Source: an uncultured Collinsella sp. | GTDB taxonomy: Bacteria > Actinomycetota > Coriobacteriia > Coriobacteriales > Coriobacteriaceae | Assembly: GCA_900541665.1 (NCBI GenBank) | Contig: UQKV01000001.1 | Coordinates: forward strand, 55,161-119,160 | DNA length: 64,000 nucleotides | Direction: 5' to 3' | Translations under genes and position numbers: made by a program | The notes under the pieces: generated by a model | Database searches by the model: none | What the model was told of the DNA's origin: nothing | Seen by the model: only the letters and a program-made list of their open reading frames with translations | Shown here: in pieces, positions 1 through 7,782 of the stretch | Layout: the number at the start of each line of letters is the position of its first letter | Position numbering within the stretch: the first letter of the stretch is position 1

Positions 1-801
1 ACGCTCGACCGCGGACAGCGCACCGCGGGCATCGAGCAGGTTGAAGGCATGGCTGCACTTCATGACGCAGTCGTATGCGGGCAGCGGCAGCTTGCGCTCC
101 AGGCAGGAGTGGCACTCGGACTCGTAGTCGTCAAACTTCTGACGCATCATCTCGACGTTGGCGACCTCAAAGTTATAGGCGCTAAACTCGCGCTCGTTCT
201 CGAGGAACACATCGCCATAGGTCATGGGCGTGCCGTCGGGCAGGTAGCTCCACACCAGGTCGTAGACGGAGTTGACGCCCTGCGCATACATGGCAATGCG
301 CTCCAGGCCATAGGTGATCTCGACGGGCACGGGGTCGACCTCGATGCCGCCCACCTGCTGGAAGTACGTAAACTGCGTGACCTCCATGCCGTTGAGCCAG
401 ACCTCCCAGCCAAGACCCCAGGCGCCGAGCGTCGGGCTCTCCCAGTCGTCCTCGACAAAACGGACGTCATGGTCGTTGGGGTCCAGGCCAATGGCAGCCA
501 GCGAACCCAGATAGAGCTCCTGGGCGTTGACCGGCGAGGGCTTGATGAGCACCTGGAACTGATAGTAGTGCTGCATGCGGTTGGGATTCTCGCCGTAGCG
601 GCCGTCGGCGGGACGGCGGCAAGGCTGCGCATAGCAGGTGCGCCACTCGGCGGGACCGAGCGAGCGCAGCGTGGTCGCGGTATGGAAGGTACCGGCACCG
701 ACCTCGGAGTCATAGGGCTGCATAATGACGCAGCCCTGCTCGCCCCAGTACTGCTGGAGGCGCAGGATGATGTCTTGGAAGGAAAGCGATGAAGCGTTCA
801 T
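1..801 (-). CDS. glyQ: Glycyl-tRNA synthetase alpha subunit (3' end outside window)
   Basis: This is the alpha chain of the heterotetrameric (alpha2beta2) bacterial glycine-tRNA ligase, which charges tRNA-Gly in the cytoplasm. The reverse-strand frame opens at an ATG at 801 with MNASSLSFQDIILRLQQYWG, followed by family hallmarks such as QPYDSEVGAGTFHTATTLR, a PSPVNAQELYLGSL stretch, and the GGIEVDPVPVEITYGLERIA block. The frame runs open to base 1, giving 267 codons of roughly 290-310 expected, so only the C-terminus and probably glyS lie outside. GAGG precedes the start. A 247-codon open frame on the other strand is a codon-bias shadow. Confidence 0.97.
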   Translation of the reverse strand, partial: MNASSLSFQDIILRLQQYWGEQGCVIMQPYDSEVGAGTFHTATTLRSLGPAEWRTCYAQPCRRPADGRYGENPNRMQHYYQFQVLIKPSPVNAQELYLGSLAAIGLDPNDHDVRFVEDDWESPTLGAWGLGWEVWLNGMEVTQFTYFQQVGGIEVDPVPVEITYGLERIAMYAQGVNSVYDLVWSYLPDGTPMTYGDVFLENEREFSAYNFEVANVEMMRQKFDDYESECHSCLERKLPLPAYDCVMKCSHAFNLLDARGALSAVER

Positions 802-860
802 GCCTCTAATATCCCCTCGTCGAAACGATTACACGGTTAGGTACTGTACTATAGCGGTTT

Positions 861-1424
861 TTAGTCGATAGCGCCGATGCGGTTGAGCGGCCAGTAGCGC
901 ACAAGCGCCACAGCGATCAAATCAGAGCGATCGACGGGACCAAAGTAGCGTGAGTCGGCAGAGTTTTCGCGGTTGTCGCCCATCACCCACACGCACCCGT
1001 CGGGAACGGTGTAGGGATAGCTTACCTGAGCGCCGGGCGCTTGGACCGAAAGTGGCCAGCTCATGCCCGTCGTATAGTCCTCGTCGAGCGCTTGGCCGTC
1101 AACGACCACCTTGCCATCCTGCAGGTCGACCGTCTGGCCGGCCGTGGCAATAACGCGCTTGACAAGAACATCATGCTCGGAGGTGCCATCGGGGTTGTGA
1201 AACACCACGATATCGCCCTGCTTGACGGGCTGACCGAGCTCGAGGCTCACCTTTTGCGCCAGGATCTGGTCGCCAATCTCGATTGTGTCCTCCATAGAGC
1301 CGGTGGGCACCACAAAGGGCTCGACCACAAAGGTGCGGATCAGGAAGGTGGCCACAAGCGCGATCGCGATGACCGCGATCCACTCAAAAGCGCCCCTCAA
1401 CGCGGAATGTTGCGTAGGAACCAT
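861..1424 (-). CDS. lepB: Signal peptidase I
   Basis: Membrane-bound type I signal peptidase (S26 family), which removes signal peptides from secreted proteins such as the repeat proteins at the far end of this window. One N-terminal membrane segment (about residues 10-30) precedes the Ser-box PTGSMEDTI. The Lys-box lies in VLVKRVIATAGQ, and the C-terminal box is GDNRENSADSRYFGPV. At 187 aa it has the usual short Gram-positive size. I chose ATG at 1424 because GAGGAG lies 5 bases upstream; a GTG at 1430 has no room for a ribosome site. It follows trmD with a 2-base gap, so it is probably co-transcribed. Confidence 0.95.
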   Translation of the reverse strand: MVPTQHSALRGAFEWIAVIAIALVATFLIRTFVVEPFVVPTGSMEDTIEIGDQILAQKVSLELGQPVKQGDIVVFHNPDGTSEHDVLVKRVIATAGQTVDLQDGKVVVDGQALDEDYTTGMSWPLSVQAPGAQVSYPYTVPDGCVWVMGDNRENSADSRYFGPVDRSDLIAVALVRYWPLNRIGAID

Positions 1425-1426
1425 AC

Positions 1427-2185
1427 TCACTCCTCGCTCTGCGAATACGAAGCGTCAAGGATCTCCTGCGCGTAAGCGCGCTCCTCGGGCGTGAGCCGCG
1501 CAGTCTCGATCAGGTCGGGACGCCAGCGACAGGTGCGCTCGATGGCATTCTTGCGGCGCCAGGCATCGACCTTGGCGTGATCGCCGCTCACGAGCACCGG
1601 AGGAACGCCCTCGCCGTTGAACTCGGCGGGGCGGGTGTACTGCGCGTACTCGAGCAGGCCTCCGTCCTCGGCGGTCGAGAACGACTCGTCCACGTTGCTC
1701 ATCTCGTCGCCCAGGGCGCCGGGAATGAGGCGTACGACGGCATCGGCAACGACCATCGCGGGCAGCTCGCCGCCCGTGAGCACATAGTCGCCGATCGACA
1801 GACGTTCATCGGCATACGCATACGCGCGCTCGTCGACGCCCTCGTAACGGCTGCACACAAACAGCAGGCGCTCACTTTTGAGCAGGCGCTCGGCCACATG
1901 CTGCGTAAAAGGCTCGCCACAGGGGGTAAAGAACACCACAGTGGGCTTAGGACCCTCTGCGCTAATGGCCTCGATGGCCTCTGCGATAGGCTCGACCTTC
2001 ATGAGCATGCCCTGCCCGCCGCCGTACGGCTCGTCATCGACGGTACGATGGCGGTCGTGCGTCCAGTCGCGCAGGTTATACGCCTTAAAATCAAAAAGGC
2101 CGGCCTTGCGGGCGCGGCCCAAAATCGATGTGGACATAACGGGCTCAAACATCTCGGGAAAGACCGAAAGGGTCTCGATCAGCAT
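1427..2185 (-). CDS. trmD: tRNA (guanine37-N1)-methyltransferase
   Basis: TrmD is a SPOUT-class methyltransferase that makes m1G37 in tRNAs and prevents +1 frameshifting. The 252-aa product starts MLIETLSVFPEMFEP. It carries the knot region residues CSRYEGVDERAY and SIGDYVLTGGELPAM, and the C-terminal PAEFNGEGVPPVLVSGDH block, all classic for the family. GGGAGG precedes the ATG. It sits in the conserved order rpsP-khpA-rimM-trmD, here followed by lepB instead of the more usual rplS. Confidence 0.97.
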   Translation of the reverse strand: MLIETLSVFPEMFEPVMSTSILGRARKAGLFDFKAYNLRDWTHDRHRTVDDEPYGGGQGMLMKVEPIAEAIEAISAEGPKPTVVFFTPCGEPFTQHVAERLLKSERLLFVCSRYEGVDERAYAYADERLSIGDYVLTGGELPAMVVADAVVRLIPGALGDEMSNVDESFSTAEDGGLLEYAQYTRPAEFNGEGVPPVLVSGDHAKVDAWRRKNAIERTCRWRPDLIETARLTPEERAYAQEILDASYSQSEE

Positions 2186-2195
2186 GTTGTCCTCC

Positions 2196-2717
2196 CTACT
2201 TGTCCATATCGATCAGGCCGTCCATAACGTGGACGGAAATTGTTCCTTTGTCGGGAAGATCGAGCACAACCTGCTCGATCACGGGAATCAGTACCTCGCC
2301 GTACCGATCACCCTCGACAACCCAAACATCGTTAGCGGGCGTCGACATGATCTCGACGATCGTGCCGAGCGAACCGAAGCGCTCGTCGACCACCTCGCGA
2401 CCCATCAGGTCGGTATAGGCAGCGTCGAGCGAATCGAGCTCAAAGTCGTCGCGATTTGCCAGCACATAGCATCCCGTGATGCCCTCGGCGGCCGTCAAGT
2501 CGTCAATGCCCTCAAACGAGACCAGATCGCCATCGCCCGTATCGGTGACGGACACGACCGCGCAAAAGCGGTCGCGCTTGAGCGCCGGCGGCGTCAGGGC
2601 GACGCGCATGCCCGGCTCTAATACAGAAGGAAGCCCCCGCAGCGGCTGCGCGAGGACCTCCCCCTTCCTTCCGTGCGGCTTGACCACACGGGCGATGTTT
2701 TTGTACTGGGACCTCAA
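2196..2717 (-). CDS. rimM: Ribosome maturation factor RimM
   Basis: RimM binds S19 and assists 30S head maturation. The protein has the N-terminal beta-barrel signature (IARVVKPHGRKGEVLAQPL, residues about 8-26) and a C-terminal PRC-barrel part with TDLMGREVVDERFGSLGTI and the ending DLPDKGTISVHVMDGLID. Length (173 aa) is normal. The start is a TTG at 2717, a few bases after the khpA stop, with AGGACC in front. The 10-base gap to trmD supports one operon. Confidence 0.93.
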   Translation of the reverse strand: MRSQYKNIARVVKPHGRKGEVLAQPLRGLPSVLEPGMRVALTPPALKRDRFCAVVSVTDTGDGDLVSFEGIDDLTAAEGITGCYVLANRDDFELDSLDAAYTDLMGREVVDERFGSLGTIVEIMSTPANDVWVVEGDRYGEVLIPVIEQVVLDLPDKGTISVHVMDGLIDMDK

Positions 2718-2721
2718 GGTC

Positions 2722-3006
2722 CTAGCCCAGAACCTCTACCTCGACAGCAGTGTCGAGGCGAGCGGCCAGTGCACGGGCGAGCGTGCGAATGGCCTTGATG
2801 GTACGGCCACGACGGCCGATGACCTTAGCGACGTCATCCTCGGCGACAGAAACCTCAATCGTAGAGGCGTCATCACCATCGATGACCTCAAGGCTCACGG
2901 AATCCGGGTCGTCGACGATCTGAACAACGAGATATTCGACGAGATCGGCGATGCGATCTGAGAGCATTGCCTCACCCTCGAGCTGTGCAGCGTCAACCTC
3001 AGGCAC
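2722..3006 (-). CDS. khpA: KH-domain RNA-binding protein KhpA
   Basis: A 94-aa single KH domain protein. The type II KH GxxG loop is visible as VIGRRGRTIKAIRTL (about residues 61-75). In Gram-positives KhpA partners with KhpB/Jag and binds many RNAs, with effects on cell elongation. It lies between rpsP and rimM, its standard position in Firmicutes and Actinobacteria. The N-terminus (SDRIADLVEYLVVQIVDDP) matches the family. The partner khpB is not in this window. Confidence 0.9.
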   Translation of the reverse strand: MPEVDAAQLEGEAMLSDRIADLVEYLVVQIVDDPDSVSLEVIDGDDASTIEVSVAEDDVAKVIGRRGRTIKAIRTLARALAARLDTAVEVEVLG

Positions 3007-3009
3007 GAT

Positions 3010-3351
3010 TTACTCCTCGGCGCCCTCAGCGGCCTCAGCGGCAGCCTTAGCGGCCTCGGCCTCTTTGGCGAGCTGCTTCTTGGACTTCTTGACGACGGTC
3101 TCGGTCTTCTCGCCCTCGTTGGCGGCCTTGACCAGAGCGGCGACGGCGTCGGTGAGCTGAGCGCCCTTGGACTGCCAGTCGGCGATCTTCTCGAGGTCGA
3201 GGTTGATGGTCTTGGGGGCGGTCATCGGGTTGTAGCGGCCAACCTCCTCGATGATACGACCGTCACGCGGGGCGCGGGAATCGGCGACGACGACACGGTA
3301 GTACGGACGCTTCTTAGCGCCGTGACGAGCAAGGCGAATCTTGACTGCCAA
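3010..3351 (-). CDS. rpsP: 30S ribosomal protein S16
   Basis: S16 stabilises the 30S body. The core AVKIRLARHGAKKRPYYRVV and ADSRAPRDGRIIEEVGRYNPM is unmistakable. An ATG-started frame would begin 12 codons upstream, but the conserved N-terminus begins exactly at a TTG at 3351 with GGAGGAG six bases upstream, so I take TTG and 113 aa. After about residue 80 the protein carries an Ala/Lys/Glu-rich tail, longer than in E. coli (82 aa) but common in actinobacteria. It is the first gene of the rpsP-khpA-rimM-trmD-lepB run. Confidence 0.95.
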   Translation of the reverse strand: MAVKIRLARHGAKKRPYYRVVVADSRAPRDGRIIEEVGRYNPMTAPKTINLDLEKIADWQSKGAQLTDAVAALVKAANEGEKTETVVKKSKKQLAKEAEAAKAAAEAAEGAEE

Positions 3352-3407
3352 AGGAAACTCCTCCAACCAAGCAGCTTTAGGCTGCAACTACAAACAAACA
3401 GTTGAAC

Positions 3408-3436
3408 ATAATACGCCATCGACGCGGGCAGGTGAA
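3408..3436 (-). promoter_or_regulatory. Candidate sigma70-type promoter for rpsP operon
   Basis: On the minus strand TTCACC (3431-3436) and TATTAT (3408-3413) are separated by exactly 17 bases and lie about 57 bases upstream of the rpsP TTG start. The leader between them and the gene contains a small GCAGC/GCTGC hairpin (about 3370-3386). Confidence 0.5.
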
Positions 3437-3552
3437 GTCCGTGAGACCAACTTCTTCGGTGTAGTCGAGGGCAAATCCATATCTTAGACAAGAATTCGGG
3501 ATTTGCAAGCACATACACGCACCCCACATGAGCTGCGCGGTATACTCATGAC

Positions 3553-4806
3553 ATGGAAAGACGCGAACATACATACGGTTATGAGGATGCCATGGGCGTC
3601 ACACCGCCTCCCTGGACGGGCCCGGCGGTGGGTCTGATGGACCTTGATGCTTTTTTTGCGAGCGTGGAGATGCTCGATCATCCCGAGTGGCGCGGCAAGC
3701 CGCTCATCGTGGGCGGAGACGCCGATTCGCGTGGCGTCGTGTCCACGTGTTCGTATGAGGCGCGTCGCTTTGGCGTGCACTCTGCCATGGCCTCGGCCGA
3801 GGCACGGCGCCTGTGCCCGCAGGCCATTTGGACGCATGGGCATTTTGATCGCTACCGCGAGGTGAGCGCGCAGGTCATGGCGATTCTCGCCGACGAGACG
3901 CCGCGCGTGGAGCGCGTATCCATCGACGAAGCCTTTATCGATATCACACCGGGTCGCTTTGCGCCCGAAGACCCGCTGCTGGTTGCGCGGCGTATAAGCG
4001 ACCGCGTGGCAGCGCTGGGAGTGACCTGCTCCATTGGCGTGGGCTGCAACAAGACGGTCGCAAAGATCGCAAGCGAGCGGGATAAGCCGTTTGGGCTGAC
4101 CATCGTGCGCCCCGGGACGGAACAGCGCTTTTTGGCCGCGCTACCAGTGTCTGCCATGAGCGGCATCGGGCGCTCGGCCGAGGAGCGACTGCGCCGCATG
4201 CGCATCTACACCCTCGGAGAGCTTTCGCGCGCGCCTGAGTCCACACTGGCTGCCATTTTTGGCGTGAACGGCGAGCGCATGCGCCAGCGTGCGTTGGGGC
4301 TCGAAATCTCTGAAGTCACGAGTCTCGATGAAGAGCGCGAGGTAAAGTCGGTCAGCAATGAACGCACCTTTGCGAAAGATTTGACTGAGCGCGGGGACAT
4401 CGAAGCGGCGATTGCGCTGCTGGGCGAGTCAGTGGGACGCCGCCTGCGCCGTCAGGGACTAACAGGCGCCACGGTGACGCTCAAGCTCAAGTATTCGTAT
4501 GGCAGCGGACGCACGGCGCAGCGGCGGCTTCCGCACCCTACCGATGACGAGAATATCTTTGTGGCCGTGGCACTCGAGCTGCTCGGCAACATCTGGCAGG
4601 AAGGCATGCATGTTCGCTTAGCAGGCATCGGCATGAGCGACTTTGACCATCAGGGCGGCATCCAGACTGACCTGTTCTGCGAAGTCGACGACCGCGGAGC
4701 CCAATCGAGCGACCGTCGCGACCTCTCGGTCGCTATCGACGCCGTCCGAGACAAGTTCGGCGACACCGCCCTATCCTTCGGCCGCCAATCCCGCTTCAAT
4801 AACTAG
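3553..4806 (+). CDS. dinB: DNA polymerase IV (Y family)
   Basis: Translesion polymerase of the DinB branch. Palm residues appear as GLMDLDAFFASVEML (first catalytic Asp) and RVSIDEAFIDIT (Asp-Glu pair). The fingers region has TCSYEARRFGVHSAM, the thumb GIGRSAEERLRRM, and a little-finger domain completes the 417 aa. A beta-clamp binding segment is likely at the C-terminus, though I cannot point to a clean one. An alternative ATG at 3592, preceded by GAGGA, would shorten the N-terminus by 13 residues; both leave the first motif intact. It is transcribed divergently from rpsP. Confidence 0.94.
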   Translation: MERREHTYGYEDAMGVTPPPWTGPAVGLMDLDAFFASVEMLDHPEWRGKPLIVGGDADSRGVVSTCSYEARRFGVHSAMASAEARRLCPQAIWTHGHFDRYREVSAQVMAILADETPRVERVSIDEAFIDITPGRFAPEDPLLVARRISDRVAALGVTCSIGVGCNKTVAKIASERDKPFGLTIVRPGTEQRFLAALPVSAMSGIGRSAEERLRRMRIYTLGELSRAPESTLAAIFGVNGERMRQRALGLEISEVTSLDEEREVKSVSNERTFAKDLTERGDIEAAIALLGESVGRRLRRQGLTGATVTLKLKYSYGSGRTAQRRLPHPTDDENIFVAVALELLGNIWQEGMHVRLAGIGMSDFDHQGGIQTDLFCEVDDRGAQSSDRRDLSVAIDAVRDKFGDTALSFGRQSRFNN

Positions 4807-4852
4807 TCTTTTTTGGACGGGGGAGTTGCTGCCTTCCGTCCGACACGGCATT

Positions 4853-4975
4853 GGTAGTCAATTTGGGACGGGGCTATTTTAGCTACCCCTATATATCGGT
4901 TGAGATTCATTCGGCCTAATTCATTCACCGTCGGCCAAAGGGTAGCTAAAATAGCCCCGTCCCAAATTGACTACC
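4853..4975. repeat. Perfect 36-bp inverted repeat with GGGACGGGG core (REP-like)
   Basis: Arms at 4853-4888 and 4940-4975 are perfect reverse complements (GGTAGTCAATTTGGGACGGG onward) separated by 51 bases. Related copies stand on the other side of the RAYT gene (5874-5912 and 5968-5998), and a further fragment (AAAATGAGCTAC) lies at its 3' end near 5018-5030. This is the arrangement expected of REP/BIME elements around their transposase. There is no gene between 4807 and 5025. Confidence 0.85.
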
Positions 4976-5025
4976 CCGGATGTCCGGTTTGGCCGCCGCA
5001 GCAAAATTATCCCGCCTAAAATGAG

Positions 5026-5775
5026 CTACTTTTCAACTTTAACTTTTTGAATCGTGCAATGGCCGATACCCGTGAGGCGCACGATCTGCTTGATCGAAAA
5101 GCCCTCGCTTTTGAGCTTACGGATACAGTCATCACGCACGCCCTTGGGCAGAGCGTTGAGATGGTGAGGCTCGTATGGTTTGAGCAACGCCTGCGCAAAC
5201 TCAAGCGCGTCAGCATCACTCACATGAGCGCCATAACGGAAGCAATAGCCATTGGGCTCGCCCGAGGTGCTAAATGCAAAAAATCTCTGGGAATTCCCGA
5301 GCAACCCGAGCACGCAATCAGTCTTACAAATTCCCGGATAGCCCATATACTCGCTAAAGCTGCTCCAGCGATAGAGCGAAGCAGTGCCAATTCTGGCTTT
5401 CGCAGGGTTATCGTGAATGTAACGAACGCAGTTGAGCAGCTGATCATCATCGAGAATCGGCACACTCTTAAATCGATCCTGGAAAACAGGACCTCTCCTG
5501 CCTGTCTTAGAATTGAAATACATGGCATACGCCGTCGTAATCGAATGCATGCAATCGCTCAGGTGAGCATGCCCGTCATCTAGCAACAAGTGAATGTGAT
5601 TATCCATAAGGCACCATGCGATGACATCCACTTTGAACTTCTGGCATTTCGAAGCTATCAGTCGAATCAGATAGAATCGATCGTCAGCATCCTCAAATAT
5701 CAGCTGACCACCACAGCCCTTTTGGACGACATGGTAATAGCCGTAAACAGAGATTTCCCGCGCGGTCCGAGTCAT
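5026..5775 (-). CDS. REP-associated tyrosine transposase (RAYT, Y1_Tnp/IS200-like)
   Basis: A single-domain HUH Y1 transposase-like protein. The HUH motif is NHIHLLL (His60 and His62), and the expected nucleophile Tyr119 sits in CVRYIHDNPAKA. The family segments YYHVVQKG near the N-terminus and RRGPVFQDRFKS are also present. Residues about 205-249 form a helix-turn-helix-like tail (GFSIKQIVRLTGIGHCTIQK). RAYTs act on REP palindromes rather than moving as ordinary IS elements; GGGACGGGG palindromes flank this gene on both sides. I chose ATG at 5775, which has AGGAGG eight bases upstream; a longer frame begins at 5835. All catalytic residues look intact. Confidence 0.9.
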   Translation of the reverse strand: MTRTAREISVYGYYHVVQKGCGGQLIFEDADDRFYLIRLIASKCQKFKVDVIAWCLMDNHIHLLLDDGHAHLSDCMHSITTAYAMYFNSKTGRRGPVFQDRFKSVPILDDDQLLNCVRYIHDNPAKARIGTASLYRWSSFSEYMGYPGICKTDCVLGLLGNSQRFFAFSTSGEPNGYCFRYGAHVSDADALEFAQALLKPYEPHHLNALPKGVRDDCIRKLKSEGFSIKQIVRLTGIGHCTIQKVKVEK

Positions 5776-5873
5776 ACGCATCTCCTCCTCTACAGATAAC
5801 AAATACGTTACCCGAGTCGGAAAGCTAAATTTCACGCAATGAACCGCAACTCGCTTCTATCGGCGAACGGTAG

Positions 5874-5998
5874 GTAGTAGCTAAAAAAGCCCCGTCCCAA
5901 ATTAGCTACTTTGGGCAAAAAAGCCGGGTAGGTGCGGAAAACTGCAACTGCCCGGCGATATGCGTGAGGGTAGCTAAACCCCGTCTCAAATGAGCTAC
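5874..5998. repeat. Two direct REP-like copies upstream of the RAYT
   Basis: 5874-5912 (GTAGTAGCTAAAAAAGCCCC onward to CTACTTT) and 5968-5998 (GGGTAGCTAAACCCCGTCTC onward to GAGCTAC) are diverged, same-orientation versions of the right arm of the 4853-4975 palindrome. They share GTAGCTAAA, CCCCGTC(C/T)CAAAT and GCTAC. Between them is a hairpin-forming stretch with GCCGGG/CCCGGC. The second copy abuts the rsfS stop codon. Confidence 0.8.
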
Positions 5999-6453
5999 TA
6001 GAGGAGATTGAGGGGGAGCTGGGGGGCGTCGCCCCAGAGCTTCTCGAGACGGTAGAAGTCGCGGGCTTCGGGAGTGAAGACGTGGACGACAACCGAACCG
6101 TAGTCCATGAGCATCCAGGTCTTCTGCTCGCGGCCCTCGATGGAGAACGGATGCTCGCCGCAAGCCTCGGCGACCTTCTCCTCGATCTCGTCGACGATCG
6201 AATCGACCTGGCGGTTGTTGGCACCGGTGGCAAGCACAAAGTAGTCGCACACATCGGAAAGCTCGGTCAGGTCAAGCACCTGAACGTCCTCGCCCTTCTT
6301 GTCGTAGGCGGCCTGCGCGGCGGCGCGGGCGACATCCTCGGCGGCGACACCGCTCGCGGACAGCGAGGCGGCAGTGCGGTCGGACGTGGCAACAAAACTC
6401 TTGTGCTCCACACCTTCAAGAATCTGCTCGTCGGTCATGGTCTCGTCGGCCAT
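5998..6453 (-). CDS. rsfS: Ribosomal silencing factor RsfS (Iojap family)
   Basis: RsfS binds L14 and blocks subunit joining under nutrient limitation. The conserved region runs DLTELSDVCDYFVLATGANNRQVDSIVDEIEEKV, then the EGREQKTWMLMDYGSVVVHVF block and the ending FYRLEKLWGDAPQLPL (as shorter overlapping pieces). The 151 aa include an N-terminal extension of about 45 residues rich in Ala/Thr/Ser before the core. AAAGAGG precedes the ATG. It is the last gene of the obgE-nadD-yqeK-rsfS run; the nadD-yqeK-rsfS order is widespread in Gram-positives. Confidence 0.93.
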   Translation of the reverse strand: MADETMTDEQILEGVEHKSFVATSDRTAASLSASGVAAEDVARAAAQAAYDKKGEDVQVLDLTELSDVCDYFVLATGANNRQVDSIVDEIEEKVAEACGEHPFSIEGREQKTWMLMDYGSVVVHVFTPEARDFYRLEKLWGDAPQLPLNLL

Positions 6454-6480
6454 GGAATACCTCTTTCTAGACAGCCCGAG

Positions 6481-7089
6481 CTAGCGCAGCTGGGCGTAAT
6501 GGTTGTAAATCGAAATAGCCGTGGGATAAAGATAGCGCCCGGACTGGATCACATAGACCAGACCCTGCGCAAAACAGGAGAAGAACAACTCATCGAGCGT
6601 CGACTCCCCCACCATCTTGCGCAGCGCATGCGCATAGTCGCCGTGGCGGTTGGGCTCGATGGCATCGGCCACAAAGACCACCATATCGAGCGGCGTCATG
6701 TCGCAGGCACCCACGGTGTGACGGTCGACAGCCTGGAAAACGGCCGGCGACAACTCGGGGAAAAGCTGCGGAAGCTCATAGGCGGCAACAGGGCCATGCA
6801 AAAGCGGCGTCGCGGCGGAAGGAGAGCCGGCAATCTTAATGCCGTAATGCAGAGCGCGCGTGACCAGCTCGTCGTCGGAGAGCACTTTGTCCCAGTCATG
6901 GATCAGGCCGGCGGCAGCGGCATCAAAGCGGTCAACGCCGTAGACCTCGGCCAGATGAAGTGCGGTCTCGGCAACGCCCAGCGAATGCACATAGCGCTTG
7001 CGCTTATTCTTCATGCGAACATCGAGCAGCTCTTGAATGCGCTTGAGCAGCGCGCGCTCATCGCCCTCAAACTGATCCTCTACCGACAA
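6481..7089 (-). CDS. yqeK: HD-domain hydrolase YqeK (Ap4A symmetrical hydrolase family)
   Basis: YqeK-type HD proteins hydrolyse diadenosine tetraphosphate to ADP. The HD metal site is visible as HSLGVAETALHLAEVYG, AAGLIHDWDK (His-Asp) and later VDRHTVGACDM with FVADAIEPNRHGD. 202 aa is the family size. It starts with TTG at 7089 behind GGGGG. It lies 12 bases after nadD and before rsfS, the standard context, suggesting co-transcription. Confidence 0.9.
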   Translation of the reverse strand: MSVEDQFEGDERALLKRIQELLDVRMKNKRKRYVHSLGVAETALHLAEVYGVDRFDAAAAGLIHDWDKVLSDDELVTRALHYGIKIAGSPSAATPLLHGPVAAYELPQLFPELSPAVFQAVDRHTVGACDMTPLDMVVFVADAIEPNRHGDYAHALRKMVGESTLDELFFSCFAQGLVYVIQSGRYLYPTAISIYNHYAQLR

Positions 7090-7101
7090 CGTAGACCCCC
7101 A

Positions 7102-7779
7102 TCACTCAAAATCTTCTTGACCCAGATCGACATACAAACCGCGCTTGCGAATGTAGCCGAGCACAGACTCGCTCGTAAGATAGCGCACGCTCATGCCGCG
7201 GGCAACTCGCTTACGAATGTTCGTCGAGCTAATCGCCAGCGCCGGAATCTGAATATAGCGCACATCGAACGGCAGCCCCGACTCTTTGATTCGGGCACGC
7301 GCCGTATCGATATCAAAGCCCGGTCGCGTCGCCGCAATAAAGGTAGCAAGCTCAGCGATTCGTTCGGCATCATGCCAGGTCACAATATCGATAATCGCGT
7401 CGGCGCCCGTAATAAAGTAGAGCTTTACCTGCGGCGGGTAAAAGTCGCGAAGGGCATGAAGCGTATCGGCCGTATAGGTTACGCCCGGGCGGTCGATCTC
7501 GAACCGGCTCGCCAAAAAGGCCGGGTTCGCGGCGGTGGCGAGGACCGTCATGGCATAACGGTCCTCGGCAGGCGTCACCGGCTTGTCAAGCTTAAAGGCA
7601 GGCGTGCCCGCCGGCATAAAGAGCACGGCGTCCAAGTCGAGGGACTCACGCGCCTGCTCAGCGGTCACCAGGTGCCCGTAATGGATGGGATCAAAGGTGC
7701 CACCCATAATGCCAAGCCTAAACTCCTGCCCGTCCTCTAGAGGAAGCTCGGGCAAACCAATTCCACCGCGCAGCGACAT
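7102..7779 (-). CDS. nadD: Nicotinate-nucleotide adenylyltransferase
   Basis: NadD makes deamido-NAD from NaMN and ATP. The nucleotidyltransferase motif GIMGGTFDPIHYGHL appears at about residues 24-38 and the second motif AISSTNIRKRVARG (ISSTxIR) near the C-terminus. PAGTPAFKLDKPVTPAEDRY is the usual substrate region. A 23-residue N-terminal extension precedes the Rossmann start; it may be real, because I see no closer start with a ribosome site. It is spaced 3 bases from the obgE stop. Confidence 0.94.
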   Translation of the reverse strand: MSLRGGIGLPELPLEDGQEFRLGIMGGTFDPIHYGHLVTAEQARESLDLDAVLFMPAGTPAFKLDKPVTPAEDRYAMTVLATAANPAFLASRFEIDRPGVTYTADTLHALRDFYPPQVKLYFITGADAIIDIVTWHDAERIAELATFIAATRPGFDIDTARARIKESGLPFDVRYIQIPALAISSTNIRKRVARGMSVRYLTSESVLGYIRKRGLYVDLGQEDFE

Positions 7780-7782
7780 GGC

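Noticed and set aside
49..792. 247-codon plus-strand frame opposite glyQ
   Set aside because: It mirrors the glyQ codons; GC-rich codon bias keeps the opposite frame open, and the product has no family features.
4801..5025. CRISPR-like spacing of repeats near the RAYT
   Set aside because: Only inverted and scattered palindromic copies are present, without regular spacers or cas genes.
6082..7740. 552-codon plus-strand frame across rsfS, yqeK and nadD
   Set aside because: It runs antisense through three well-supported genes; the His/Leu/Gly-rich product is typical of a complementary frame.
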